Source: Candidatus Hebobacterum abditum (lineage in GTDB: Bacteria; Armatimonadota; Hebobacteria; Hebobacterales; Hebobacteraceae). Taken from it: a stretch of DNA of 64,000 nucleotides. The notes beneath the pieces were generated by a model that saw nothing but the letters and a program-made list of their open reading frames with translations, did no database searches and was not told the DNA's origin. Within the stretch, counting starts at the first letter, position 1. Each line of letters starts with the position of its first letter. Positions 6,876 to 13,845 of this stretch are shown piece by piece. The position numbers and the translations under genes are program-made. The stretch spans positions 1 through 64,000 of the forward strand of contig JALGXW010000001.1 of NCBI GenBank assembly GCA_029821875.1, written 5' to 3'.

Positions 6876-9644
6876 CTACATCGCCAGATCGAACGCCCTC
6901 GCGATGTAGACAGCCATCTGGTCTCGAGTCACCACGACCGTCGGCCTGTAGAAGCCGTCGGCGTAGCCCTTCACGACCTCGTTGTACACACACGCCTCAA
7001 TTGCGGTCCCGGCCCAGAAGCCAGGGGGCACATCTGGGAATACCTGGCCGGCGTCTGTCATGTCATCGCCGATGCTCACCCACTCCTTCGCTCTGGCGAT
7101 GAACACCGCCATCTGTGCCCGAGTGACTGGCCACCCCGGCTGGTAGCTCCCATTGCCGTAACCGCCCACAACTCCATTGCCAGCGGCGTACTCGATGGAG
7201 TCATAGGCCCAGTGGTCCGTGGGCACGTCAGGGAAGGTGGGCTCTTCCGGTCCCTCGGGCACCGCATCACGACCGCCCACCAGTCCTCGAGAGATGAACA
7301 CGGCCATCTGATCCCTCGACACAGCCAGGTCCGGGCGGTAGTACCCATCCGGATACCCTACGACGATCCCCCCCTCCAGACACTCAGCGATGTCCTCCAG
7401 TGCCCAGAAATCATTGGCCAGGTCCTTCGGCACGATGGTCACGTGGTCCCACCCCTGGAAGTCCGTGCCGCCGAACGTGCTCCCCGTCAGGACTGCATAC
7501 TGACCATCCACCAGCAGCTCGACCTCGATCTCCTCGGTCTCGAAGTGCAGGCGAACGTCCGTCAGTCCATCGCCGTTCTCATCCCCGTCGTGGATCATCC
7601 ACCCACCATCGTCTGGGTTCTGTGCCACGGGTGCACCAGCAAGCACTACCGTACTCGGATCGATGTCTGTCGCATCAAACGTCTCCGATGAGAAGACAGC
7701 CACCGGAAGGACGCCCTCCGACTTCGGATTGACCGGGTTGCGCTCGCTGCCAGGCTTGATGTCGATGTCGATGCCGAGCAGTGGATGCGTCTCGAAGATC
7801 AGAAGGCCCCAGAACTCGTCGGCCAGGTACACGTGATCACCGGCAGCTGTGACATCGAAGGCCCGACCGGGAGTGTCCCAGTAGGCGACCTCGACCGGGT
7901 GTGCAGGATTCGTGACCTGAATCACCCGCAGTCCCAACTTGCTGTTGATCAGGTAGAGGAAGCCGTCTGCGAAGGCCACATCGTAGGCGTGGTATTCTGT
8001 GTCGCACGACCCGACCTCGATGGGCGCTGTCGGATCCGCGACGCTTATGACGCTCACCACGCCGTTGCCAGCAAGGTACACGTAGTCGCCCCAACAGGCA
8101 ACGGCGGAGAGACCGTGCCCAGGATCGATTGTCAGAGATCCCACCTCACTGGGGCTCGTAGGTCCTGACACATCCAGGATTCGCAGCCCGACGGCGGATT
8201 CCGAGATGAAGGCATGGTCCTCCGTGAGAGCTACGTCATACACGCCATCGGGCACTGCGAAGTGACCGACCTCGACCGGGCTACTCGGGTCTGAGATGTC
8301 AACGACCCGTAGGCCGCCTGGGCCGGCATCGATGTAGGCCCGCTCGCCGCGAACCAGCACCTCATCAGCGTAGCCAGGAACAGCGACGGATGCTACCTCA
8401 CTGGGGTTGGCAGGGTCAGACACATCCAGGACGCGAAGCCCATGGTCGAGGTCAGCAACGTAGGCGTACCCCCCATCGACGGCCATGTCCTGCGTCTGAC
8501 CGCTGGTATCGAACCCGCCAACGTCAACCGGACTCGACGGGTCGGATACGTCCAGCACCCGAAACCCCGAGTGCTGGACGGCCACGTACGCATACCCGTC
8601 GGCGACAGCAGTTCTGCGCGCCTGTCCCAGCCCGTCCCAATGCCCGACCTCCTGTGGGCTAGTGGGCGATGAGACATCGATCACTCGCAGCCCGAAATGC
8701 CAGTCTGCCACGTAGGCGTAGCTGCCAGACACTGCCACGTCGAAGGAGTGGTCATACGTCGGCGGCGTTGGCAAATCCCAAGCGCCGACCTCAACCGGGG
8801 CAGTTGGCGCTGACACGTCGATGAGCCGCAGACCCGACATACCATTGGCGACGTAGGCGATGTCCCCCGAGACAGCGACCCCATATGCATGGGGTGGGGT
8901 GTCATAGTATCCCGCTTCGGTGGGATGCTCTGGGTCCTCGACGTCAACGACCCGGAGTCCCTGATCCGCGTCACCCACGTAGGCGTAGGGACCAACAACA
9001 GCAACGCCTGTCGATCTGCCTGGCGTGTCGCAGACCCCGACCTCCACAGGACTCTCTGGATTCGATATGTCGATGACACGGAGCCCCGACGCTTCGGCAC
9101 CGACATAGGCATAGCCGCCCGCGACAGCAATCCCCGCGGCCTCGCCTGGCGTCGCCAGGAAGCCCACCTGGACGGGGTGTTGTGAATCCGAGATGTCGAT
9201 CACCTGCAATCCGCCGAACAGCGCGGCGACATATGCATATGCCCCCGCGACGACGACCCCCCGTGCATCACCCGCTGTCTCGCACGCCCCCACCTCCACT
9301 GGGCCCTCTGGGTCAGTTGCGTCGATCACCCGTAGGCCGTGAGTGCCGTCCGCAACGTAGGCGTAGCCGCCCGACACAGCCACGTCCCGGGCCTCGCCAG
9401 GTGTGTCGTAGTAGCCGACCTGCTGCGGACTGCCCGGTGTGGTGATGTCGACCACACTCAGCGCTCCCCAGGCCGCAACGTAGGCGTGGTCTCCGACCAC
9501 AGTGACCCCCTGCGGCTTGCCGCCGGCGTACTGTGCCACGGGAGGAAACGTACCACCGTCTGCCCCCGCATCTGGCGCGGTAGCCACCAAGGCCCAGGCA
9601 ATACATGAAGCCATGGCGAATCTCAAGAGTCGCGCGGATGCCAT
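6876..9644 (-). CDS. Secreted LVIVD-repeat beta-propeller protein with three SLH domains
   Basis: A 922-residue surface protein. A Sec signal peptide (about residues 1-29) is followed by 14 LVIVD-type repeats of ~43 residues ('GLRVIDVSDP..PVEVG', 'VAVSGGYAYVAD'), presumably one or two beta-propellers. A linker of about 110 residues begins 'DIDIKPGSERNPVNPKS' and contains a calcium-loop-like 'DGDENGDGLTD'. Three SLH domains occupy the last ~182 residues ('GYPDGYYRPDLAVSRDQMAVF', 'TRAQMAVFIARA', 'TRDQMAVYIARAF') and would anchor the protein to cell-wall polymer. The start at 9644 is chosen over an upstream ATG because TAAGGAGGAG sits 5 nt before it and it begins directly with the signal peptide. 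It is monocistronic, and its stop lies 60 bp from the IS end. Confidence 0.88.
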   Translation of the reverse strand: MASARLLRFAMASCIAWALVATAPDAGADGGTFPPVAQYAGGKPQGVTVVGDHAYVAAWGALSVVDITTPGSPQQVGYYDTPGEARDVAVSGGYAYVADGTHGLRVIDATDPEGPVEVGACETAGDARGVVVAGAYAYVAALFGGLQVIDISDSQHPVQVGFLATPGEAAGIAVAGGYAYVGAEASGLRVIDISNPESPVEVGVCDTPGRSTGVAVVGPYAYVGDADQGLRVVDVEDPEHPTEAGYYDTPPHAYGVAVSGDIAYVANGMSGLRLIDVSAPTAPVEVGAWDLPTPPTYDHSFDVAVSGSYAYVADWHFGLRVIDVSSPTSPQEVGHWDGLGQARRTAVADGYAYVAVQHSGFRVLDVSDPSSPVDVGGFDTSGQTQDMAVDGGYAYVADLDHGLRVLDVSDPANPSEVASVAVPGYADEVLVRGERAYIDAGPGGLRVVDISDPSSPVEVGHFAVPDGVYDVALTEDHAFISESAVGLRILDVSGPTSPSEVGSLTIDPGHGLSAVACWGDYVYLAGNGVVSVISVADPTAPIEVGSCDTEYHAYDVAFADGFLYLINSKLGLRVIQVTNPAHPVEVAYWDTPGRAFDVTAAGDHVYLADEFWGLLIFETHPLLGIDIDIKPGSERNPVNPKSEGVLPVAVFSSETFDATDIDPSTVVLAGAPVAQNPDDGGWMIHDGDENGDGLTDVRLHFETEEIEVELLVDGQYAVLTGSTFGGTDFQGWDHVTIVPKDLANDFWALEDIAECLEGGIVVGYPDGYYRPDLAVSRDQMAVFISRGLVGGRDAVPEGPEEPTFPDVPTDHWAYDSIEYAAGNGVVGGYGNGSYQPGWPVTRAQMAVFIARAKEWVSIGDDMTDAGQVFPDVPPGFWAGTAIEACVYNEVVKGYADGFYRPTVVVTRDQMAVYIARAFDLAM

Positions 9645-9893
9645 CTGGCTCCTCCTTAGAGTCTCCAGGCACCCCACCCTAACGCACAACCTGGACTCGT
9701 CTTGGCGGAAAGGCCACTGCAGTGATCTCTCGTTCTCGGACACGTGCTGCCATCTTATTCTGTTGTTCTGCAGGTTGCAGCAGACATCCTCTGGATGTAG
9801 GCGGCCCCTGGCAACATGCCCCGCTCCCGCCCTAACCGGTGCCCTGCGGCTACATGCCGCACCGCGTGAAGCTACGGGGGCCTATGGGGAGTC

Positions 9894-10073
9894 TCAGAGC
9901 ATCAACCCAAACGCCCTCGCCACATACACCGCCATCTGATCCCGCGTGACCACTATCTCGGGGTGGTAGTAGCCGTCGAGGTAGCCGGCGACAACACCAT
10001 TCTCCACGCAGTACTCGACATGCGTGTAGGCCCAGTGATCGGTGGCCACGTCGGGGAAGTTGCGGGGGTCGTG
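9894..10073 (-). pseudogene. Relic of an SLH-domain protein C-terminus
   Basis: Translated on the minus strand, this stretch gives one complete SLH repeat ending in a stop: 'FPDVATDHWAYTHVEYC', 'GYLDGYYHPEIVVTRDQ', 'MAVYVARAFGLML'. It aligns with the last SLH repeat of the neighbouring 6876-9644 protein. An in-frame TAG lies just upstream (near 10075) and there is no start codon or ribosome-binding site, so it is a decayed duplicate or the end of a deleted paralogue. The plus-strand and other-frame ORFs here are shadows. Confidence 0.75.
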
Positions 10074-10214
10074 CTAGGGAGAGAATCCATCCGGGCTCTC
10101 TGGCGGCTTTGGGATGTGTCTCATTCGCATTTGACAGACGCACGCTATCCTATCTTCGAACTCCGAAGCCCCCTTCGGAAAGCCCAGCAATCACCCTGCT
10201 GTGGTACCGACGGA

Positions 10215-10258
10215 CTAGTTAACAGCCCGACCCAGGAGCATTCGGAGCTGTTAACTAG
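10215..10258. repeat. Inverted repeat with perfect 12-bp arms
   Basis: Arms CTAGTTAACAGC (10215-10226) and GCTGTTAACTAG (10247-10258) flank a 20-nt spacer whose edges can extend the pairing (CGA/TCG). There is no T-tract. The arm shares GTTAACAGCC with the anticodon-arm region of the tRNA-Asn gene 300 bp away (+ strand orientation). It could be a recombination or att-like relic, a protein-binding palindrome or an RNA hairpin. Confidence 0.55.
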
Positions 10259-10437
10259 ACACCCCTGTTAGACTGAGAATTCGAGAGTTTGAGAGGCCGA
10301 AGCCTGGGCGGCCGAGTGTAACCCCGGGGTTTGCGTTCGGGGCCCCGGATTCTCAGATCCGAACAGAGAGGCCGGGCCGATTGGGCGGAATCCCGGAGAA
10401 TGGCCTGGAGACCGGCTGATTCGTGGCTGGCGCGAGA

Positions 10438-10462
10438 AACGCCCGCGAGGGCCGGGGGCGTT
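10438..10462 (-). terminator. Hairpin downstream of tRNA-Asn
   Basis: Arms AACGCCC/GGGCGTT, perfect over 7 bp, with an 11-nt loop, 37 nt beyond the encoded CCA of the tRNA. On the minus strand the stem ends in three Ts followed by CTCG, so the tail is weak. A plausible intrinsic terminator for the tRNA transcript. Confidence 0.4.
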
Positions 10463-10498
10463 AACGAGTGGGTGCGCGGTTTCGGCGGTTTGACTGAG

Positions 10499-10574
10499 TG
10501 GCTCCGCGGGCAGGACTCGAACCTGCAACCTAGTGGTTAACAGCCACCCGCTCTGCCAATTGAGCTACCGCGGA
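10499..10574 (-). tRNA. tRNA-Asn (anticodon GTT), CCA encoded
   Basis: A 76-nt cloverleaf: acceptor stem TCCGCGG/CCGCGGA, D arm GCTC...GAGC, anticodon stem GGTGG/CCACT (one G-T pair) with loop CTGTTAA (anticodon GTT), T arm GCAGG-TTCGAGT-CCTGC, discriminator G, and a genomically encoded CCA at 10499-10501. Decodes AAC/AAT. Preceded by a good promoter match (10589-10618). Confidence 0.95.
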
Positions 10575-10588
10575 GCACTTGGGATTGT

Positions 10589-10618
10589 ATCTTACCACAG
10601 TGCGGCCGGAGGTCGCAA
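10589..10618 (-). promoter_or_regulatory. Probable sigma-70 promoter of tRNA-Asn
   Basis: On the minus strand, TTGCGA (10613-10618) and TAAGAT (10589-10594) are separated by 18 bp. The predicted start, around 10582, is about 8 nt before the mature tRNA 5' end, which is the expected geometry. Confidence 0.5.
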
Positions 10619-10644
10619 CACGGATTGGCGCCGCGTGGGGGATG

Positions 10645-12054
10645 TTATGGTGGCGCGAGCTTGCGGAGCCACTTCTCCTCGATCTCCCGCAGGCGCGTGG
10701 ACTGCTCGTCGCTTAGGCATGGCTTGGAAGGCGTCGAGAGGATCTCCGCCACCCGCTCGGCCGCCCGCTGTGCGAGGAGAGGAGAGCCGGCGGCCTCCCA
10801 ATCCTGGCGCCGCTGCCGACCGGGCAAGGTGCTTTCGATGTGCTCATCGCGGAAGTGGGCCAGCGTGTGCTCGTGTGTGAGGAAGTCGCCTGTGCCTGCG
10901 CATTCGCGAGCTACCTCCTGCGCGATTGTCTCAGGCGTCACTTCTATGCCGCGCTGGGCGCGGAGCATTGCGGCGGCAAGCTCGTTGTCGATGACAGCCT
11001 GCTCAGGCGACAGCGAGACCTCCGTCTCAAGTTGACCGATGCCCCAGATGATATTGACACCTGCCAGCGCGTGAAGCATCCCCGTCGTTGCCTTCTCGAG
11101 CGCGGACTGCTCGTCACATGCGAAGTTGTCGCTGCTGATCCAGGAGGCCGAAGGGAGGCCGTGGTAGCGTGCGATCTCCGCGCCCGCCGCAGCGATCATG
11201 CCGTCCTGTATCTGTCCGCTCGTTGCCCGCGCGGATCGCATGTCGAGCATATGGGAGAACCCCAAGTTGAAGACGCAGGGCCTCCCAGGCTCGAGCACTT
11301 GGAGGATGACGATGCCCGACAGGGCCTCTGCGTTCGCCTGCGCCAGCGCGCCAGCGAGTGTGACTGGGGCGGTGCCGCCTGCGAGTGGCTCCGCATTCAC
11401 CATCATTGGCAGGCGGCGGCCGGAGGTGATGAGAAACAGGTCGAGGGCCGAGCGCGTCCAGTGGAATGGGCTAACGATGGAGTACCCGAAGCTCACGATT
11501 GGATGGTCGGCGAGAGGCGCACCATCGGCGAGCACTTCCGCCATCTCGATGATCGCCCGCGGCCCGTCGGAGGAGAATATGACAGGGCGGAGGTGCTTCG
11601 TCGAGTTCTCCGCCAGAATGCGGAAGCCGACGAAGTCCCGCACCTGCGGAGGGTAGTCGCTGATGCTCGTGCCCACGGCTGCGTGGACGTTGCCGAGCGA
11701 ATCGAGCACCCGCGTGAACGCGGCGAGGTCGGCCGCCTCAATCTCCTTGCGGTCCTTGCCCCTGATGATGCACAGAGCGTTCCCGCCCCAGAAGACCGTG
11801 CCGCCGTCTGCGCCGACTGCCACTGAGCCGCCCCGACGGTCGGCCAGCGTGATGTTGCGGGGAGCTGCCTCGACCGAATCCGCGACTACGGAAGGCGGGA
11901 AGCGAACAGTGACGCCATCCGGGTCTCCTTTGGCTCCTGCCTCACAGAGCCTCTCGAATATGTCCGGGTGGTCGATCCTAACGCCGACCGACGCCAACAG
12001 ATTCAGACTGGCCCTGTGTATCTGCTCGATCTGAGCAGAAGAGAGGAAAATCAT
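10645..12054 (-). CDS. MttB-family (trimethylamine methyltransferase-like) corrinoid methyltransferase
   Basis: A TIM-barrel methyltransferase of the MttB superfamily, 469 residues, the usual length. Recognisable segments include 'ASVGVRIDHPDIFERL' near the N-terminus, 'GGNALCI', 'SFGYSIVSPFHW' and a 'GVNIIWGIGQLE' region. Family members transfer a methyl group from methylated amines or betaines to a corrinoid protein. This one has no in-frame TAG, so it is of the non-pyrrolysine type (as glycine-betaine MtgB), and its substrate is not predictable. No cognate corrinoid protein is adjacent. The start at 12054 (MIFLSS) fits the family; an in-frame GTG at 12111 is possible. Divergent from the radical SAM gene at 12384. 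Confidence 0.85.
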   Translation of the reverse strand: MIFLSSAQIEQIHRASLNLLASVGVRIDHPDIFERLCEAGAKGDPDGVTVRFPPSVVADSVEAAPRNITLADRRGGSVAVGADGGTVFWGGNALCIIRGKDRKEIEAADLAAFTRVLDSLGNVHAAVGTSISDYPPQVRDFVGFRILAENSTKHLRPVIFSSDGPRAIIEMAEVLADGAPLADHPIVSFGYSIVSPFHWTRSALDLFLITSGRRLPMMVNAEPLAGGTAPVTLAGALAQANAEALSGIVILQVLEPGRPCVFNLGFSHMLDMRSARATSGQIQDGMIAAAGAEIARYHGLPSASWISSDNFACDEQSALEKATTGMLHALAGVNIIWGIGQLETEVSLSPEQAVIDNELAAAMLRAQRGIEVTPETIAQEVARECAGTGDFLTHEHTLAHFRDEHIESTLPGRQRRQDWEAAGSPLLAQRAAERVAEILSTPSKPCLSDEQSTRLREIEEKWLRKLAPP

Positions 12055-12207
12055 GCCTACTCTCCCGCGGGTCGACTTCTCGAGATTCTTCGAAGCAGGG
12101 CTCAGGTTCACCTCTCAGGCAGAAGATCGGCCGGACCCCTCGCCGGCTTGGGGGGAGAGGCGCAGCATGCCGAGCAGTCAATGGCGGCAGTCGGCATTGC
12201 CGGGGGC

Positions 12208-12235
12208 TTGACGTTACGCAAGCTCGGTGTACAAT
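12208..12235 (+). promoter_or_regulatory. Strong sigma-70 promoter for the radical SAM gene
   Basis: TTGACG (12208-12213), a 16-bp spacer and TACAAT (12230-12235): 5/6 matches in each box. Transcription would begin near 12242 and leave a leader of ~140 nt before the ATG at 12384. Confidence 0.65.
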
Positions 12236-12342
12236 TCCTATGACCGTCTGCTGGGCGTTTGGCACGTAGTGCGGATCGCGCGACCCTTTGGGTTGTGTGG
12301 ATGGGCAGCAGTGCCGAGCCAAAAGGCATAGCGCCGGGACAT

Positions 12343-12369
12343 CCCGCGGCCGGCGATCCGGATCGCGGG
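12343..12369 (+). promoter_or_regulatory. Leader hairpin abutting the ribosome-binding site
   Basis: CCCGCG (12343-12348) pairs with CGCGGG (12364-12369), and an inner CCGG/CCGG pairing extends the stem. The 3' arm runs directly into the GGGAGGGGGAGG ribosome-binding site of the gene at 12384, so the structure could tune translation. No known riboswitch consensus was recognised in the 140-nt leader. Confidence 0.4.
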
Positions 12370-12383
12370 AGGGGGAGGCAAAT

Positions 12384-13796
12384 ATGTCAGTCTCAGCAAC
12401 GCGGATTGCTGCACTGAAGTACATCGCGTCGCACACAGCACCTCTGCTGGTCAACCAGGCAACAGACGAACGCGTCCTTCTGCTCGCCCGGATACTCGAG
12501 CGGGTGGCACGTTCAGGAAGACACAAGGCCCAGCTTCGAGCCCTGCGGGAGTTGGTCGAAGCCGAGCACCCAGTGGCCGAGCTGGCGCGTCGGATCTTCT
12601 CCCTTCACCCGAATGTGAGGGGGCGGTTCATCAACTCCTTGGGCATCAACGCAACGTGGCTCGGCGAGCACGAGCGGAGGGCTTTCGCCGCGGAGCACGG
12701 GACGCGCCCGCCGTACCTGATAGTCATCAGCCCAACGATGCGCTGCAATCTCCGGTGCTTGGGCTGCTATGCCGGTAACTTCCCCCGTGAGAAGGACCCT
12801 CTGCCTTTCGAGACCCTCGACCGAATCGTCACTGAGGGTAAGCAGATGGGGGTGTACTTCTACACGATCTCGGGAGGCGAGCCCTTCCTGCGCCGGGATC
12901 TGCTGGACCTCTACGATAAGCACAGCGACTGCGCGTTTCTGATCTACACGAACGGTACGTGCATCGATGACCGCACCATCGAGCGGCTGCAGCAGTGTGG
13001 CAACGCAGCGCCGGCCTTCAGCTTGGAAGGCTGGCAGGAGCAGACTGACTTCCGGCGTGGGAACGGTGTCTATGACAGAGTCATGGCCACGATGGACGCT
13101 GCCCGAGAGGCCGGGATTCTGTTCGGCTTCTCAGGAACAGCGACCCGGTTGAATGCTGAGGTCTACTTCTCCGACGCGTTCTACGACCACATGATTGAAA
13201 AGGGATGTCTCTTCGGATGGTTCTTCATCTACGTGCCTGTCGGCCAGGATGGATCGGCCGACCTCATGGTTACTCCTCAGCAACGCGATAAGCTGCGCAG
13301 AAGCGTCGCGCGCGTCCGGCGCACGAAGCCGATCTTCGTTGCCGACTTCTGGAACGACGGCTGTCTGACTGGTGGCTGTATGTCAGGAGGGACCCTGTAC
13401 ATGCACGTTAACTACCGTGGAGACATCGAGCCCTGCGTCTTCATGCACTTCGCTGAGGAGAATATCTTGGACATGCATGAGCGCGGTGGGCGCCTCTGGG
13501 ATGTGCTGGAGACGCCGCTCTTCCGCCACACGAGGGAGATCAACCGCAGAGACCCGAACCCGCTCCGCCCGTGCCCGATCATCGACCACAACGAGTGGTT
13601 CGAAGACGCGCTTAAGAAGAGCAACGCCCGTCCGACCCATCCGGGCGCGGAGGACATCGTGGGTCGGCTCGCGCCGGAGGTGCGCGCATGGGCGGCGGAG
13701 TACGGCAAGCTGGCCGACTATGCGTGGTACGAGAGCGGCGAGTACGAGTGGGCTCAGAGGGACGATGCCCTGTGGGGCCCGGATCAACCCGAGTGA
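12384..13796 (+). CDS. Radical SAM protein with SPASM-like C-terminus
   Basis: A 470-residue radical SAM enzyme. The [4Fe-4S] cluster motif C121-x3-C125-x2-C128 lies in 'MRCNLRCLGCYAG', followed by the SAM-binding 'SGGEPFLRRDLL'. Residues ~325-420 carry further cysteines ('DGCLTGGCMSGG', 'IEPCVFMHF', 'RPCPIIDH') as expected for a SPASM/twitch auxiliary-cluster region. The N-terminal 90 residues are helical. The start at 12384 is fixed by a very strong ribosome-binding site (GGGAGGGGGAGG); a longer frame upstream lacks one. Substrate unknown: relatives modify peptides or act in cofactor assembly, but no precursor peptide was seen nearby. Followed after 49 bp by another radical SAM gene. Confidence 0.88.
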   Translation: MSVSATRIAALKYIASHTAPLLVNQATDERVLLLARILERVARSGRHKAQLRALRELVEAEHPVAELARRIFSLHPNVRGRFINSLGINATWLGEHERRAFAAEHGTRPPYLIVISPTMRCNLRCLGCYAGNFPREKDPLPFETLDRIVTEGKQMGVYFYTISGGEPFLRRDLLDLYDKHSDCAFLIYTNGTCIDDRTIERLQQCGNAAPAFSLEGWQEQTDFRRGNGVYDRVMATMDAAREAGILFGFSGTATRLNAEVYFSDAFYDHMIEKGCLFGWFFIYVPVGQDGSADLMVTPQQRDKLRRSVARVRRTKPIFVADFWNDGCLTGGCMSGGTLYMHVNYRGDIEPCVFMHFAEENILDMHERGGRLWDVLETPLFRHTREINRRDPNPLRPCPIIDHNEWFEDALKKSNARPTHPGAEDIVGRLAPEVRAWAAEYGKLADYAWYESGEYEWAQRDDALWGPDQPE

Positions 13797-13845
13797 GCAC
13801 GCTGGGTGAGCAGGGAGCATCTCAGGCTCCCGTGGGTGGTGGTGT

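Larger units (their letters stand above)
10074..10498. other. Gene-free spacer between SLH relic and tRNA-Asn
   Basis: No supported gene lies in these 425 bp. They hold a 44-bp inverted repeat (10215-10258), a hairpin just downstream of the tRNA (10438-10462) and GC-rich filler. Open frames here lack ribosome-binding sites and family resemblance. Together with the SLH relic this looks like eroded accessory DNA beside a tRNA gene. Confidence 0.5.

Noticed and set aside
7700-9560. CRISPR-like or tandem DNA repeat array
   Set aside because: The ~129-bp periodicity is the coding sequence of LVIVD protein repeats and the units diverge at DNA level.
9850-10143. 97-codon minus-strand ORF beside the SLH relic
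   Set aside because: It is out of frame with the recognisable SLH repeat, which lies in another frame and ends at 9894.
10268-10540. Small ORFs running into the tRNA-Asn gene
   Set aside because: No ribosome-binding site or family resemblance; they translate tRNA and spacer sequence.
10645-12111. Pyrrolysine-dependent trimethylamine methyltransferase
   Set aside because: There is no in-frame TAG in the gene, and no pylBCD/pylS or tRNA-Pyl is visible, so it is a non-pyrrolysine MttB homologue.
12242-12383. Cobalamin or SAM riboswitch in the leader of the radical SAM gene
   Set aside because: No B12 box or SAM-riboswitch core could be recognised by eye; only a GC-rich hairpin is supported.
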